The notes beneath the pieces are model-generated. The model did no database searches, was not told the DNA's origin, and was given only the letters and a program-made list of their open reading frames with translations. Shown piece after piece: positions 8,410-16,979 of a stretch of DNA of 64,000 nt (positions are counted from its first letter, which is position 1; every line of letters starts with the position of its first letter). The DNA comes from Chloroflexota bacterium (GTDB lineage: Bacteria; Chloroflexota; Anaerolineae; UBA4142). Position numbers and translations under genes: made by a program. The stretch lies in the NCBI GenBank assembly GCA_016215025.1, contig JACRMI010000124.1:62001-126000 (forward strand). Direction: 5' to 3'.

Positions 8410-9312
8410 ATGCGCAAAATAGATTTATTGTTGTGGATGCTCACGGGTCTCGTGCTTGTGTCCACCATTGGCTTTGGGGTCTATTATTATTTTGATCGCT
8501 ACAGCCATTCGAATCAGTCTGTCGTCCAACATCAAATTCAAAACGTCGAAGCGCTGGTGCGGCAGAATCCCCAGAATCCGCAACTGCGGGTTGCCGTCGC
8601 CAATTATTATTTGGAAGGCGGAATGCCTGACCAGGCGATTCAACAAGCGCAGCAAGCACTCTCGATCAACGCAAAAGATCAGAACGCGCTGGTGCTCCTC
8701 GGCAACGCGTACCAAAAAATGGGAAACGTCGATGGAGCAATTGCGCAATTCGAGCTAGTGATCGAGCTGAATAAAGACAATCCGCTGGCCAAGATCAATC
8801 CTCAACTTGAAACCGTGAATTACCAACTGGGCGTGCTGTACAGCCAACAACAAAAATATGCTCAAGCGACGACGGCGCTCAAGCGTGCTTTGGAGATCAA
8901 TGGCACGGACGCCGACGCACATTTCGCGCTCGGTATCGTGTATCAGAATACAAGCGATTATAGCAGCGCCATCAAAGAATTCGCCGAAGCGCTTCGATAC
9001 ACGCCCGACTTTGTAGAAGCGTACGAAGGTATCGCCACCAACGCAGCGGCAATGGGCGACGCCACGCAAGCCAAGTACGCGCGCGCGATGGTTGCGCTCT
9101 ACCAAGGCAATTCCGCTGCCGCCGCAACGCAACTGGAAGAACTGGTCACGCAAGCGCCGAGTATGAAACAAGCGTATTACGGACTCGGCATTGCTAATGA
9201 ACGATTAGGCAGACGCGATCAAGCTATCCAAGCGTTACAAGAATTTGTAAAGACCAATCCCAACGATATTGCCGCCCAGCAAGCGCTGGGACGCGTCAGT
9301 CGAGGAAATTAA
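8410..9312 (+). CDS. Membrane-anchored TPR-repeat protein
   Basis: Protein of 300 residues with one N-terminal TM segment (about 5-27) and an outward-facing helical solenoid of about six tetratricopeptide repeats, for example NALVLLGNAYQKMGNVDGAI and DAHFALGIVYQNTSDYSSAI. It probably acts as a scaffold for protein assembly at the outer face of the membrane. The ATG at 8410 follows GAGGAGG; an upstream in-frame ATG at 8374 sits in the dispersed hairpin and is less likely. The NHL-propeller gene starts two bases after this stop codon, so the two are surely co-transcribed. TPR proteins beside multihaem cytochromes are often thought to help maturation or assembly; here that role is inferred from position only. 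Confidence 0.9.
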   Translation: MRKIDLLLWMLTGLVLVSTIGFGVYYYFDRYSHSNQSVVQHQIQNVEALVRQNPQNPQLRVAVANYYLEGGMPDQAIQQAQQALSINAKDQNALVLLGNAYQKMGNVDGAIAQFELVIELNKDNPLAKINPQLETVNYQLGVLYSQQQKYAQATTALKRALEINGTDADAHFALGIVYQNTSDYSSAIKEFAEALRYTPDFVEAYEGIATNAAAMGDATQAKYARAMVALYQGNSAAAATQLEELVTQAPSMKQAYYGLGIANERLGRRDQAIQALQEFVKTNPNDIAAQQALGRVSRGN

Positions 9313-9314
9313 CT

Positions 9315-10331
9315 ATGAGCAAACCATCCTTTTCCGTAACAACATCGACCAGCGGTAATTCCAATCGATCCATGCGCCGATTGCTGCACGTGAGTGTGCT
9401 GCTCGTCTTGCTGATCGCCAACCTGTTCGTGTGGACGTACTATCTCACATCGCATAAACCCCTGCTCGCGGCAGTGCCATTGCCTGCGGTGCAACAAGCC
9501 GCGCGCGCGTCTGCGCCTCACTATTTGTTTTCCATCAACGGAATCCAAGAACCCGTCGGCGTGGCAGTGACATCGGATGGCAGCCGCATCTACGCTGCCG
9601 AGAGCGGCGGAGAACGCTTGATTCATGCGTTCGATCGCGATGGAAAAGAATTGTTCACGTTTGCGCCGCCGACCTCGCAGCCGTTTTCGCGCGCGCCGGT
9701 CTATATCGCACTGGACAACACCGGAAAAATTTACGTCACGGATCGCTTTCGCCATTCGGTAGACCTGTACGATGCGGGCGGAAATTTTCTGTCGAGTTTG
9801 AAATCGCCGGTGCAAGGCGCTTGGTCACCCTTAGGCGTGCGTTCGCAAGGTGGAAATCTTTTCTTGACCGATGTGACCGAAGGCAAGCATCGCATGTTTG
9901 AACTCAGCAAGGATGGTCAGGTCGCGCTGCAATTTGGTCGTCAAGGCAACAGCAATGCCGACGACGAGTTGTGGTTCCCCAACTCATCGGTGATTGATGC
10001 GCACGGACACATTTATATCAGCGACAGCAACAATGCGCGCATTCAAGTCATCGATCAAAGCGGCAATTGGCTGGAAACGATTCGCGGATTTAGTTTACCG
10101 CGCGGCTTGACCATCGATCAAGATCAGCGACTGTATATCGTCGATGGCATTGGTCAGCTCGTGCGCGTGTTCGACGTATCCGGTGATCATCCGGTCGCGC
10201 TGTTCGATTTTGGCGATTATGGTCCGGGCGATGGCGAGTTCAATTATCCCAACGATGTCGCCGTCGATAACACCGATCGCATTTTCATTGCGGACCGCGC
10301 GAGCAATCGCGTGCAGGTGTGGTCGTACTAG
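9315..10331 (+). CDS. Membrane-anchored six-bladed NHL beta-propeller protein
   Basis: Protein of 338 residues with one N-terminal TM segment (about 23-43) and an extracytoplasmic NHL propeller. Six blades can be seen, with hallmark strands such as GKIYVTDRFRHSVDLYD, GHIYISDSNNARIQVID and DRIFIADRASNRVQVWS. NHL propellers usually bind proteins or polymers. It is translationally coupled to the TPR gene (two-base gap, ribosome site CGAGGAAAT inside the upstream gene end). Being followed by five multihaem cytochrome genes suggests it helps position or assemble them outside the membrane; this is inference. Confidence 0.9.
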   Translation: MSKPSFSVTTSTSGNSNRSMRRLLHVSVLLVLLIANLFVWTYYLTSHKPLLAAVPLPAVQQAARASAPHYLFSINGIQEPVGVAVTSDGSRIYAAESGGERLIHAFDRDGKELFTFAPPTSQPFSRAPVYIALDNTGKIYVTDRFRHSVDLYDAGGNFLSSLKSPVQGAWSPLGVRSQGGNLFLTDVTEGKHRMFELSKDGQVALQFGRQGNSNADDELWFPNSSVIDAHGHIYISDSNNARIQVIDQSGNWLETIRGFSLPRGLTIDQDQRLYIVDGIGQLVRVFDVSGDHPVALFDFGDYGPGDGEFNYPNDVAVDNTDRIFIADRASNRVQVWSY

Positions 10332-10334
10332 AAC

Positions 10335-10560
10335 GCAACTTGTCATTGCGAGGAGGCACGCAGTACGTTAATCGATTGGAGTGCAATCGATTGAATCGCG
10401 TGCCGACGAAGCAATCTCCGTCTGAGATTGAGATTGCTTCGTCGCTTGGTGACTTTCGAGTTCGGTACACTTTGATGGCGCTCCTACCCAGAACAGTCCT
10501 TGTCATGTCGAACAGAGTGAGACATCTCGCTCCGCTCGATGTGACAATGTTCCGACTTTG
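10335..10560. repeat. Dispersed-repeat block (R1 family)
   Basis: Non-coding. It starts with GTCATTGCGAGGAGGCACGC, holds inverted pieces around GACGAAGCAATCTC / GAGATTGCTTCGTC, and ends with a second palindromic unit, GTCGAACAGAGTGAGACATC / GCTCCGCTCGATGTGAC. These units recur in other gaps of the window. Confidence 0.75.
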
Positions 10561-10615
10561 AACATTTCGCCAAACGGTATGTATTCTCGAAATGACAAAC
10601 GGCTGAGTAGTCTGT

Positions 10616-11158
10616 GTGGATGAAATCGCTTCAGTGTTTCTAAAACCTGGGTTCATCATGGCAATGGGCTTGATACTTGTATCGATGGGATGCACTCCGT
10701 TCGTGATCGAAGCATCGCCACTGCCCACTGCATTGCCCGGCGTTCTGATCGACAACGGCGAAATGCAAACGCCATCCAGTCGCGCGTCACGCATCGCCAA
10801 TGGCGATGGACCGACATCGACGCCTGCGCCCTGGGCGACGCGGGTCCCACCAACTTCGGTACCGAACCCAGCACACCCTGTATCGCATGATTTAAAAGGC
10901 AAAAGCGATTGTCTGTACTGCCATCGCGGTCCAACCTATTATCGAATGCCCGCCGATCATGCGAAGCGAACTAATCAATCATGCTTGGGTTGTCACTCGC
11001 CATCGTCCAGTCCACCCAAACCTGCATTGCATCCATTGGCTGGACACGAAGGTTGTCTCATTTGTCACTTGACCGGAAAAAATGGCGCACATGCGGTACC
11101 TGGGGATCACAGTGGTCGTTTGAATGATACTTGCGCGACGTGTCATCTGATCCATTAA
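10616..11158 (+). CDS. Tetrahaem c-type cytochrome lipoprotein
   Basis: Exported electron carrier of about 180 residues. A hydrophobic N-terminus ends in the lipobox-like LVSMGC, followed by a Pro/Ser-rich spacer and a C-terminal region with four CxxCH haem motifs (CLYCH, CLGCH, CLICH, CATCH) plus extra His residues (PADHAKR, GDHSGR) that could be distal ligands. GTG at 10616 is the furthest start; ATG at 10658 would leave a shorter signal peptide and is also plausible because no clear ribosome site decides. It is the first of five multihaem cytochromes on this strand. Confidence 0.88.
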   Translation: MDEIASVFLKPGFIMAMGLILVSMGCTPFVIEASPLPTALPGVLIDNGEMQTPSSRASRIANGDGPTSTPAPWATRVPPTSVPNPAHPVSHDLKGKSDCLYCHRGPTYYRMPADHAKRTNQSCLGCHSPSSSPPKPALHPLAGHEGCLICHLTGKNGAHAVPGDHSGRLNDTCATCHLIH

Positions 11159-11159
11159 G

Positions 11160-11253
11160 ACCCTAAAGGTTTCGACAAGTTAAAGAAACGCTCAACCCAA
11201 GACCTGCGCAAAGTAAATAATCTGGGTTTGGAAAGAAAACCTTTGAGGGCTCG
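11160..11253. repeat. Short element with inverted ends (R3 type)
   Basis: Arms AGACCCTAAAGGTTT (11160-11174) and AAACCTTTGAGGGCT (11239-11253) flank about 64 unrelated bases. A second copy with the same arms but a different interior lies at 36041-36138. The left arm abuts the stop codon of the tetrahaem gene, as the R1 element does at 4609. Confidence 0.55.
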
Positions 11254-11293
11254 CAAAAACTCGGTGGGGTAATATCACAACAGGAGGAAAGGT

Positions 11294-12283
11294 ATGAAAA
11301 ATCGTTGGCTCTTTATCTTTGGATTAGCTTTAGCAATAACTGCTTTTTGGACCCAGCCTGCCTTTGCCGATAATCCACCGCACGACGGCAGCTATACCGC
11401 CACAACCGATTCATGCGCCGGTTGTCACCGTACGCATACCGGTTCTGGCGCAGGGTTATTGAAAACGACATCCTCTTACAATCTCTGCATGAACTGTCAC
11501 GGCGTCACGTCGGGCGGCGCAAACACGGACGTGCGCGATGGCATTTACGTTTCGACCAATGCTCCGCTCAAAGGCGGCGGTTTCGTCAACGCCAAAATGA
11601 ATGTGGCACTGGGCGCAAGCGCTGTTTCTGCGCCTACTACATCCAGTCACGCTGTCAACGGCATGACCGGTTATACCTCCGGCGTGCTTTACGGTATCGG
11701 CGCGCTCAACAGCGGCGCAGGCACGACGTTCACGTTGGAATGCTACTCGTGTCATGATCCACACGGCAAGTCCGGTTCCGGTGCAACGGCGACTTATCGC
11801 ATCTTGCGCTCTGTGCCGCGCTACGTTACCGGCGCAAGCAACGTTCCATACAACGTGCCAGATGTAACAACCAAAGAGTACAGCGTCAAAGATGCGACGG
11901 GCAAATACTATGGCGAAAATTATCCCGCCACCACTGATCTGAATCTGACCGACAATACCAAGATGACGACGCTGAGTAATTGGTGCGCGACGTGCCACAC
12001 GCGTATTCACGGCGCAGGTTCGGCAACGGGTTCCACCAGTTCCGGCGATGCGATCTATCGGTTCCGGCATCGTAGCGATGGCAGCAACGTTTCCAATTCC
12101 TCAGCCAATGGCGACCCAGGATGCTTGACCTGTCACGTCGCGCATGGTTCGAGCGCAACGATGGGCGCGTACTCATCGTCAGTCCCCAAGCCCGGCACGG
12201 CTGAAGGCGGCGGAAATTATCTCGGCAGTTCGCTCCTCCGCATCAACAATCGCGGCGTGTGCGAAGCGTGCCATAACAAATAA
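11294..12283 (+). CDS. Secreted hexahaem c-type cytochrome
   Basis: Exported cytochrome of 329 residues with a Sec signal peptide (cleavage likely after QPAFA, about residue 24) and no lipobox, so it may be released or bound to the surface. Six haem motifs are present: CAGCHRTH, CMNCH, CYSCHDPH, CATCHTRIH, CLTCHVAH and CEACH. Several are followed by a further His two residues on, as in doubled-CXXCH cytochromes. The spacers are Gly/Ser/Thr-rich and suit an extended extracellular protein. The start follows an AGGAGG and ends a 135-base gap. Best guess: terminal extracellular electron carrier; possibly a filament-forming cytochrome, but I cannot show this from sequence. Confidence 0.92.
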   Translation: MKNRWLFIFGLALAITAFWTQPAFADNPPHDGSYTATTDSCAGCHRTHTGSGAGLLKTTSSYNLCMNCHGVTSGGANTDVRDGIYVSTNAPLKGGGFVNAKMNVALGASAVSAPTTSSHAVNGMTGYTSGVLYGIGALNSGAGTTFTLECYSCHDPHGKSGSGATATYRILRSVPRYVTGASNVPYNVPDVTTKEYSVKDATGKYYGENYPATTDLNLTDNTKMTTLSNWCATCHTRIHGAGSATGSTSSGDAIYRFRHRSDGSNVSNSSANGDPGCLTCHVAHGSSATMGAYSSSVPKPGTAEGGGNYLGSSLLRINNRGVCEACHNK

Positions 12284-12292
12284 TTTCTAAAC

Positions 12293-12357
12293 GTGCGACG
12301 CATTGTCATCCTGAGCGGAGCGCGCAAGCGCGCAGTCGAAAGATCAATGCGTCGCAC
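12293..12357. repeat. Hairpin repeat between cytochrome genes
   Basis: Perfect 13-base inverted arms GTGCGACGCATTG (12293-12305) and CAATGCGTCGCAC (12345-12357) enclose an R1-type core (CATCCTGAGCGGAGCGCG). No T-run follows, so it is an attenuating hairpin or a dispersed repeat rather than a classic terminator. Confidence 0.7.
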
Positions 12358-12371
12358 GCCAAGGACTGATT

Positions 12372-13694
12372 GTGGCTGGACGTGATTCCAATCGATATAT
12401 CTTGCCGGGGTTACTCATTCTCATTTTCATTGCGTTGAGTACGAGTTCATGCGATTACACTCCGGCATTCGGCGCAGTCGTTACACCCGCCGCAACCGAA
12501 TCGATTGTTCAGCCAACACCCACTTTGACAACCGCATCGTTTGCGCACGTTGCGCCCAAGGTTGCCGACACTGGTGGCGATCACAACAATTGCGTCGCGT
12601 GTCATCCATCGATTTCGCCCATGTCGCCAACACACGACGAACGCTGGAGCAATCAAACCTGCTTGGATTGTCACATCGATGGAAAACCAAATCCCAAACC
12701 GATCCAACATCTGGTCAGAGGACATGAAGCTTGCGCGACGTGTCACGCGCCGGGCAAACTTGCGCCCTTGCCCGCCGATCACAACGGTCGGACTGTGCAA
12801 ATGTGTGTGATGTGTCACACGACCGGTGTGCAAACAATGCCGGTCGTTCAGCACGATACCCAAAGCAAAGCGACTTGCACGAAATGTCACGCATCGCCAA
12901 CTAGTGTGCCGACCTTGCCTGCGTCGCACAAGAATTATGCCAACGCCATGTGTACGGCGTGCCACGATGCCAATGTGATTGTGCCGCAAATGGCGCACAA
13001 GTTCGCCGGGAATGAAAATTGTTCCGATTGTCATGGCAAGAAACCGGAACTCGCCATGCCCGATTCGCACAAGAATCGCACGCAAGATATGTGCGCCGCG
13101 TGCCACACGGCATCGACGTTGCCCATCCCAGCCATATCACACAAGATCGATGGACGCCGAACGTGTTCCGAATGTCATACGCCGGGCAAGTTGGCGGGCA
13201 TCCCCGCAACACATGGCAAGCGCAGCGACGCCTCTTGCTTGACATGTCACAGCGTTGGCAAAAACTCGCCGCCCCACTTGACGCATCCGTTTGCATCGCG
13301 CCAGAACTGCGGCGATTGTCACGGCAACAAAGCGGCGCTCCCGCTGCCCGCGAGTCACACCAATCGAACGGTGGCGATGTGCAGTGTATGCCATGACAAA
13401 GCGGTGAACGTCCCGGTTACGCCACATACCATCGCAGATCGAAATTCTTGCATGGCATGTCACAGCGCTCAGGTGGTCAAAGCATTGCCCGCCAGTCACA
13501 CCAAACGAACGGACGCCATGTGCGCGATGTGTCATTTGCAAACAAGCAAATTGCCGAAGGACATTCCGCATACATTGGTGAATCGAGAAAACTGCGCGTC
13601 GTGTCACACCGTACAAGGCAAAGCGCCGCAAGTTACACACCCGTTGAAGAATCGCCAAGACTGTACGATGTGTCATCATCCTAAAATCAATTAG
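12372..13694 (+). CDS. Sixteen-haem c-type cytochrome lipoprotein
   Basis: Lipid-anchored cytochrome of 440 residues. The signal peptide ends at LSTSSC. After a short Thr/Pro linker come 16 CxxCH motifs, from CVACH to CTMCH, spaced about 20-25 residues apart to the C-terminus. They alternate with His-containing segments such as LPASHKNYANAMC and LPASHTNRTVAMC, giving an internal repeat of about 45 residues (two haems per unit). Such spacing suits a chain of closely packed bis-His haems able to move electrons over a long distance. Start GTG at 12372 lies 6 bases after AAGGA. It sits between the hexahaem and the 999-residue cytochrome genes. Maturation would need a Ccs/Ccm system that is not in this window. 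Confidence 0.94.
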   Translation: MAGRDSNRYILPGLLILIFIALSTSSCDYTPAFGAVVTPAATESIVQPTPTLTTASFAHVAPKVADTGGDHNNCVACHPSISPMSPTHDERWSNQTCLDCHIDGKPNPKPIQHLVRGHEACATCHAPGKLAPLPADHNGRTVQMCVMCHTTGVQTMPVVQHDTQSKATCTKCHASPTSVPTLPASHKNYANAMCTACHDANVIVPQMAHKFAGNENCSDCHGKKPELAMPDSHKNRTQDMCAACHTASTLPIPAISHKIDGRRTCSECHTPGKLAGIPATHGKRSDASCLTCHSVGKNSPPHLTHPFASRQNCGDCHGNKAALPLPASHTNRTVAMCSVCHDKAVNVPVTPHTIADRNSCMACHSAQVVKALPASHTKRTDAMCAMCHLQTSKLPKDIPHTLVNRENCASCHTVQGKAPQVTHPLKNRQDCTMCHHPKIN

Positions 13695-13707
13695 CCCCAG
13701 AGTCACA

Positions 13708-13905
13708 TCTGTCATTGCGAATCACACCTGTCATTGCGAGGAGCGACGCCAAAGCGCATCGTAATCGACAAACCACCGAGCGACGAAGCAACCTCCACTT
13801 GAGACAGAGATTGCTTGCTTCGGCTTCGCTCAGCACCGGCCCGCGAAATGTCTAACTCTAAACAATGTCACGAACGTACGGCGTGCCTCCTGGCAATGAC
13901 AGCCG
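13708..13905. repeat. Dispersed-repeat element (R1 family, long form)
   Basis: About 200 non-coding bases bounded by GTCATTGCGAGGAGCGACGC (from 13729) and the inverted GGCGTGCCTCCTGGCAATGAC (to about 13900), with inner R1 palindrome pieces (GACGAAGCAACCTC, GCTTCGGCTTCGCTCAGC). It ends only a few bases before the start codon of the next cytochrome gene. Confidence 0.75.
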
Positions 13906-13913
13906 CTCGATAA

Positions 13914-16913
13914 ATGCAACCAACTAACCAGAATAAGAAAACCTTCCGTCACAAACTAATCGAATTAAAGCGTACCCTTCAAAGCAATCGTGCGATCTTC
14001 GCGATGGCCGTCATCGCCATTGGCTTTGTGTTGTTCGACGTCGTCCTCATCACCAGCCCGATCAACGTTGCGACGGAAGCTAACTCATTCGCGAATACGA
14101 CCGGCACGCCATCGCGCGCATCGCCTACACCTGTCAAGCAAGCGCCGCGCGCTACATCGACGAACACGCCCACGCGAACGCGGACGGCACCAGCGAAACC
14201 AACCGTAACGAACACCAAGCCACCCACCGCGACCAGGACCGCTCCGCCCGTTCGCGCTTCGCCGACGAATACCAACACGCCCACGCCGATGCCTACCTCG
14301 CGCGTGACAGTCACTGCAACGTCTACGTCCAGCCTGGGTCGTCCATCGCCGACGAATACTAGCACCGTAAAGCCCATGCCCACGTCGCGCATGACGGTTA
14401 CACCAACACTTACGGCAACCGTGATACCCACGGTGAATCTCAGCAACGCGATTGCGATTGCCATTGCGCCGCGTGATGCGCTCATTGCGCCGGGCGCAAG
14501 TATCAACTTTACCGTCGCCCTCACCAACACAAGCGCTGCGCCGGTGACGGTCGTTCTTTCGACGAGCGATAGTCTTGCGCCGGCGTTTGCGTCATTGCTC
14601 ACTCCAACGAGTTTTTCTTTGCGAGCACATGGGACCGCGTTGACAACGCTCACGGTTGCCAACAATGCCAAAGGCGATGCGAATCTTGCGAACGATACGA
14701 TGATTATTGCATCGGTTGGCGGCGTTGAACGCTCACACGTCAAGATCACGACGCGTTTGTTGCGCGCCAACCTGGGACGTGCGTTCAAAGGCATAGGCGT
14801 TGCCGATCACAGCGTTTCTCCTTCGACCAAAGTGGATATCGACGTGAGCGCAACAGCTCAAATCGATTTGAGTGGCGCCGTGCTGACGGAATATCTTCCG
14901 CGAGCCTGGGTCGTATCGAATGCGAACGGCGGCACCCTATCGAACGTCAATGCCGACACGCAACAAATCGATTGGCCGGTTGGCAATGTGGCAGCGGGTA
15001 CCGTCGTCAGCAAAACCTATTCCGTGACCAGTCCCGCACGCGCAAATCCTGCGCCGACGTATCAATTCTATTCGACGCTGAGCGTCGGAAATTCCAAAAT
15101 TCAATCCGCGAATTGGCCAGTGTTGCTGGAACATCCGTTGACGATCAAACATTATCGCATCGGGCAAGACACACCGCTCGATCAAATGAAATATATTGCC
15201 GCCGCTGATCAAATTGGCGCGGGTATTCAGCAGTACGACAATATGCGCGTACGGTTCGCCATCGCCAACGTTCAAGCGTCATCCGTTCGCTGGAAGCCGC
15301 ATTTGGAATGGAGCACCAAACCCGACAGTGGTTTTCAGATCGTGCCGCTCAACAATTCCAATGGCGGACAACCTTTTTATCTTCGTAACTTGGACGCTAT
15401 CCCTAATCGGGCGAACATCGCGCCATCGCAATTTGGTTTGGGCGCGCCAACCCGCACCGCGCAACCTGGCTTGCTCTTCACCACCGAAAATCCCGCGCCG
15501 CTCATGGTGCTCAATGCGCTTTCCGCCATCGAGATCGAGTTTAGCGTTCGTGCGACCATCGACGCGGCGTTTTCGACAAACTATTATTTTCGATTGGTCG
15601 ATGAAGAACGGCTCATGACCGGTCCCGTCGCGCAAATCCAAATGGGCGCAATGCCTGCCGTGCAATTGACTCAACCGCAATACGCTGGAACGAATGTGAC
15701 CGCAGCGACCACGATGCGCGCTGCCGCTGCCGCAGCGGTCAGCCCACACGGCTCGTACTCGAATCTGGCCGATCAATGCGCGAGCTGTCATCGCCAGCAC
15801 ACCAGCCAGAGTCGAAATCTGTTGGCGTACGCCTCGCCGCAAAGCAATTTGTGTTTGGCGTGCCATAACGGGACCGGCGCAAACACCAACATCGCCGGAC
15901 AATATTCCGATCCGAACGTGCCTGCAAACAATCCAGCGACGAGCACTTTTTATTCGCATCCCGCTAACGTCGCATCGAACCACACGAACGCAAGCAGCGA
16001 CGAATTCAAAGGTGTCCTCAATCGCCATAGTGAATGCGGCGATTGCCACAATCCGCATAATGGCAGTTCCGCGTTGACGACCAACACCGCCGCGGGCTAT
16101 ACCGTTTCGGGCGCGCTGCAAAATATCGCGGGCGTTTCCAACGCGAACACGTGGAAAGCCGCCAGCACGTACGAGTACGAATTGTGCTTTAAATGCCATT
16201 CGAACTATACGACCTTGCTATCGTACACCAAGCCATCGTGGAAGATGACGAATGTAGCTGCCGACTTTAATCCGGCGAACGTATCGTTTCATCCGGTCGA
16301 GGCGGCAGGCAAGAATACGACAGCGGCGATGGCGGCAAGTCTAGCAGGCACATCGCCTTACAAGTTGTGGAATTTCGCCGTCGGCTCGCTGATGCGCTGT
16401 GATAACTGCCATGGCGATTATCGCTTGGTGACGCCCGCCTCGCCGCCCGCCATCAACGCGCGCAACGCGCCGCACACCAGTCGGTACCCGAACATCTTGA
16501 TGGCGAACTATCGCGACCGAATTTTGAAATCGGCGGGCGAACCGTACTCTGCCGCAGACTTTGCGCTGTGCTTTCTCTGTCACGCCGAAGCGCCCTTTGT
16601 CTCCGGCGGCGGCAACAGTACTGCGACCAATTTTCGTCAGCATAGCCGCCACGTGTCGAATATCGGCGGCCGGTCTGGTTCATCAACCGACATCGATACA
16701 CCGGGCGCGGGTCCCGGCCGATCAATTTGCGCCGAATGTCATTATCGTGTGCATGGTCAAGGCATCAACGCGCCCGGCAATCCCAGTGGTTCACGCTTGG
16801 TGAATTTTGCGCCGAACGTAACTGCCGCAAATGGTCAACTCAAATGGGACCCGACCACGCGAACCTGTTACATGACGTGTCATGGCGATAGCCACAACCC
16901 GGAACGGTACTAG
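13914..16913 (+). CDS. Membrane-anchored octahaem cytochrome with Ig-like region
   Basis: Large protein of 999 residues. A basic cytoplasmic tail, one TM segment (about 29-49), a long Thr/Pro/Ser linker (about 60-175), then an all-beta region (about 180-600) that looks like CARDB/DUF11-type Ig modules (for example SINFTVALTNTSAAPVTVVL). The C-terminal part holds eight haem sites: CASCH, CLACH, CGDCH, CFKCH, CDNCH, CFLCH, CAECH and a final CYMTCH, which has three residues between the cysteines (Cx3CH). The architecture suggests a membrane-tethered stalk that holds a haem module well away from the membrane. No ribosome site is visible before the ATG because a repeat element abuts it. Confidence 0.9.
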   Translation: MQPTNQNKKTFRHKLIELKRTLQSNRAIFAMAVIAIGFVLFDVVLITSPINVATEANSFANTTGTPSRASPTPVKQAPRATSTNTPTRTRTAPAKPTVTNTKPPTATRTAPPVRASPTNTNTPTPMPTSRVTVTATSTSSLGRPSPTNTSTVKPMPTSRMTVTPTLTATVIPTVNLSNAIAIAIAPRDALIAPGASINFTVALTNTSAAPVTVVLSTSDSLAPAFASLLTPTSFSLRAHGTALTTLTVANNAKGDANLANDTMIIASVGGVERSHVKITTRLLRANLGRAFKGIGVADHSVSPSTKVDIDVSATAQIDLSGAVLTEYLPRAWVVSNANGGTLSNVNADTQQIDWPVGNVAAGTVVSKTYSVTSPARANPAPTYQFYSTLSVGNSKIQSANWPVLLEHPLTIKHYRIGQDTPLDQMKYIAAADQIGAGIQQYDNMRVRFAIANVQASSVRWKPHLEWSTKPDSGFQIVPLNNSNGGQPFYLRNLDAIPNRANIAPSQFGLGAPTRTAQPGLLFTTENPAPLMVLNALSAIEIEFSVRATIDAAFSTNYYFRLVDEERLMTGPVAQIQMGAMPAVQLTQPQYAGTNVTAATTMRAAAAAAVSPHGSYSNLADQCASCHRQHTSQSRNLLAYASPQSNLCLACHNGTGANTNIAGQYSDPNVPANNPATSTFYSHPANVASNHTNASSDEFKGVLNRHSECGDCHNPHNGSSALTTNTAAGYTVSGALQNIAGVSNANTWKAASTYEYELCFKCHSNYTTLLSYTKPSWKMTNVAADFNPANVSFHPVEAAGKNTTAAMAASLAGTSPYKLWNFAVGSLMRCDNCHGDYRLVTPASPPAINARNAPHTSRYPNILMANYRDRILKSAGEPYSAADFALCFLCHAEAPFVSGGGNSTATNFRQHSRHVSNIGGRSGSSTDIDTPGAGPGRSICAECHYRVHGQGINAPGNPSGSRLVNFAPNVTAANGQLKWDPTTRTCYMTCHGDSHNPERY

Positions 16914-16965
16914 TAGCGCGGGCAGCTTGCCCGCGAGCGAGCCGCTCGCGCCACAAATTCAAAAA
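16914..16965. repeat. Double hairpin repeat (R2 type)
   Basis: Two adjoining inverted repeats, GCGGGCAGCTTGCCCGC and GCGAGCGAGCCGCTCGC, directly after the cytochrome stop codon and 15-20 bases before the AAAGGGAAAGG of the ferredoxin gene. Confidence 0.6.
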
Positions 16966-16979
16966 GGGAAAGGAAACAT

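Noticed and set aside
10335..10600. Tandem GTCATTGCGAG-type repeats considered as a CRISPR array
   Set aside because: Units are palindromic, irregularly spaced, not separated by unique spacers of constant length, and no cas gene is present.
15279..16199. 306-codon reverse frame opposite the octahaem protein
   Set aside because: Lies wholly over an Ig/haem coding region with conserved CxxCH motifs on the plus strand.
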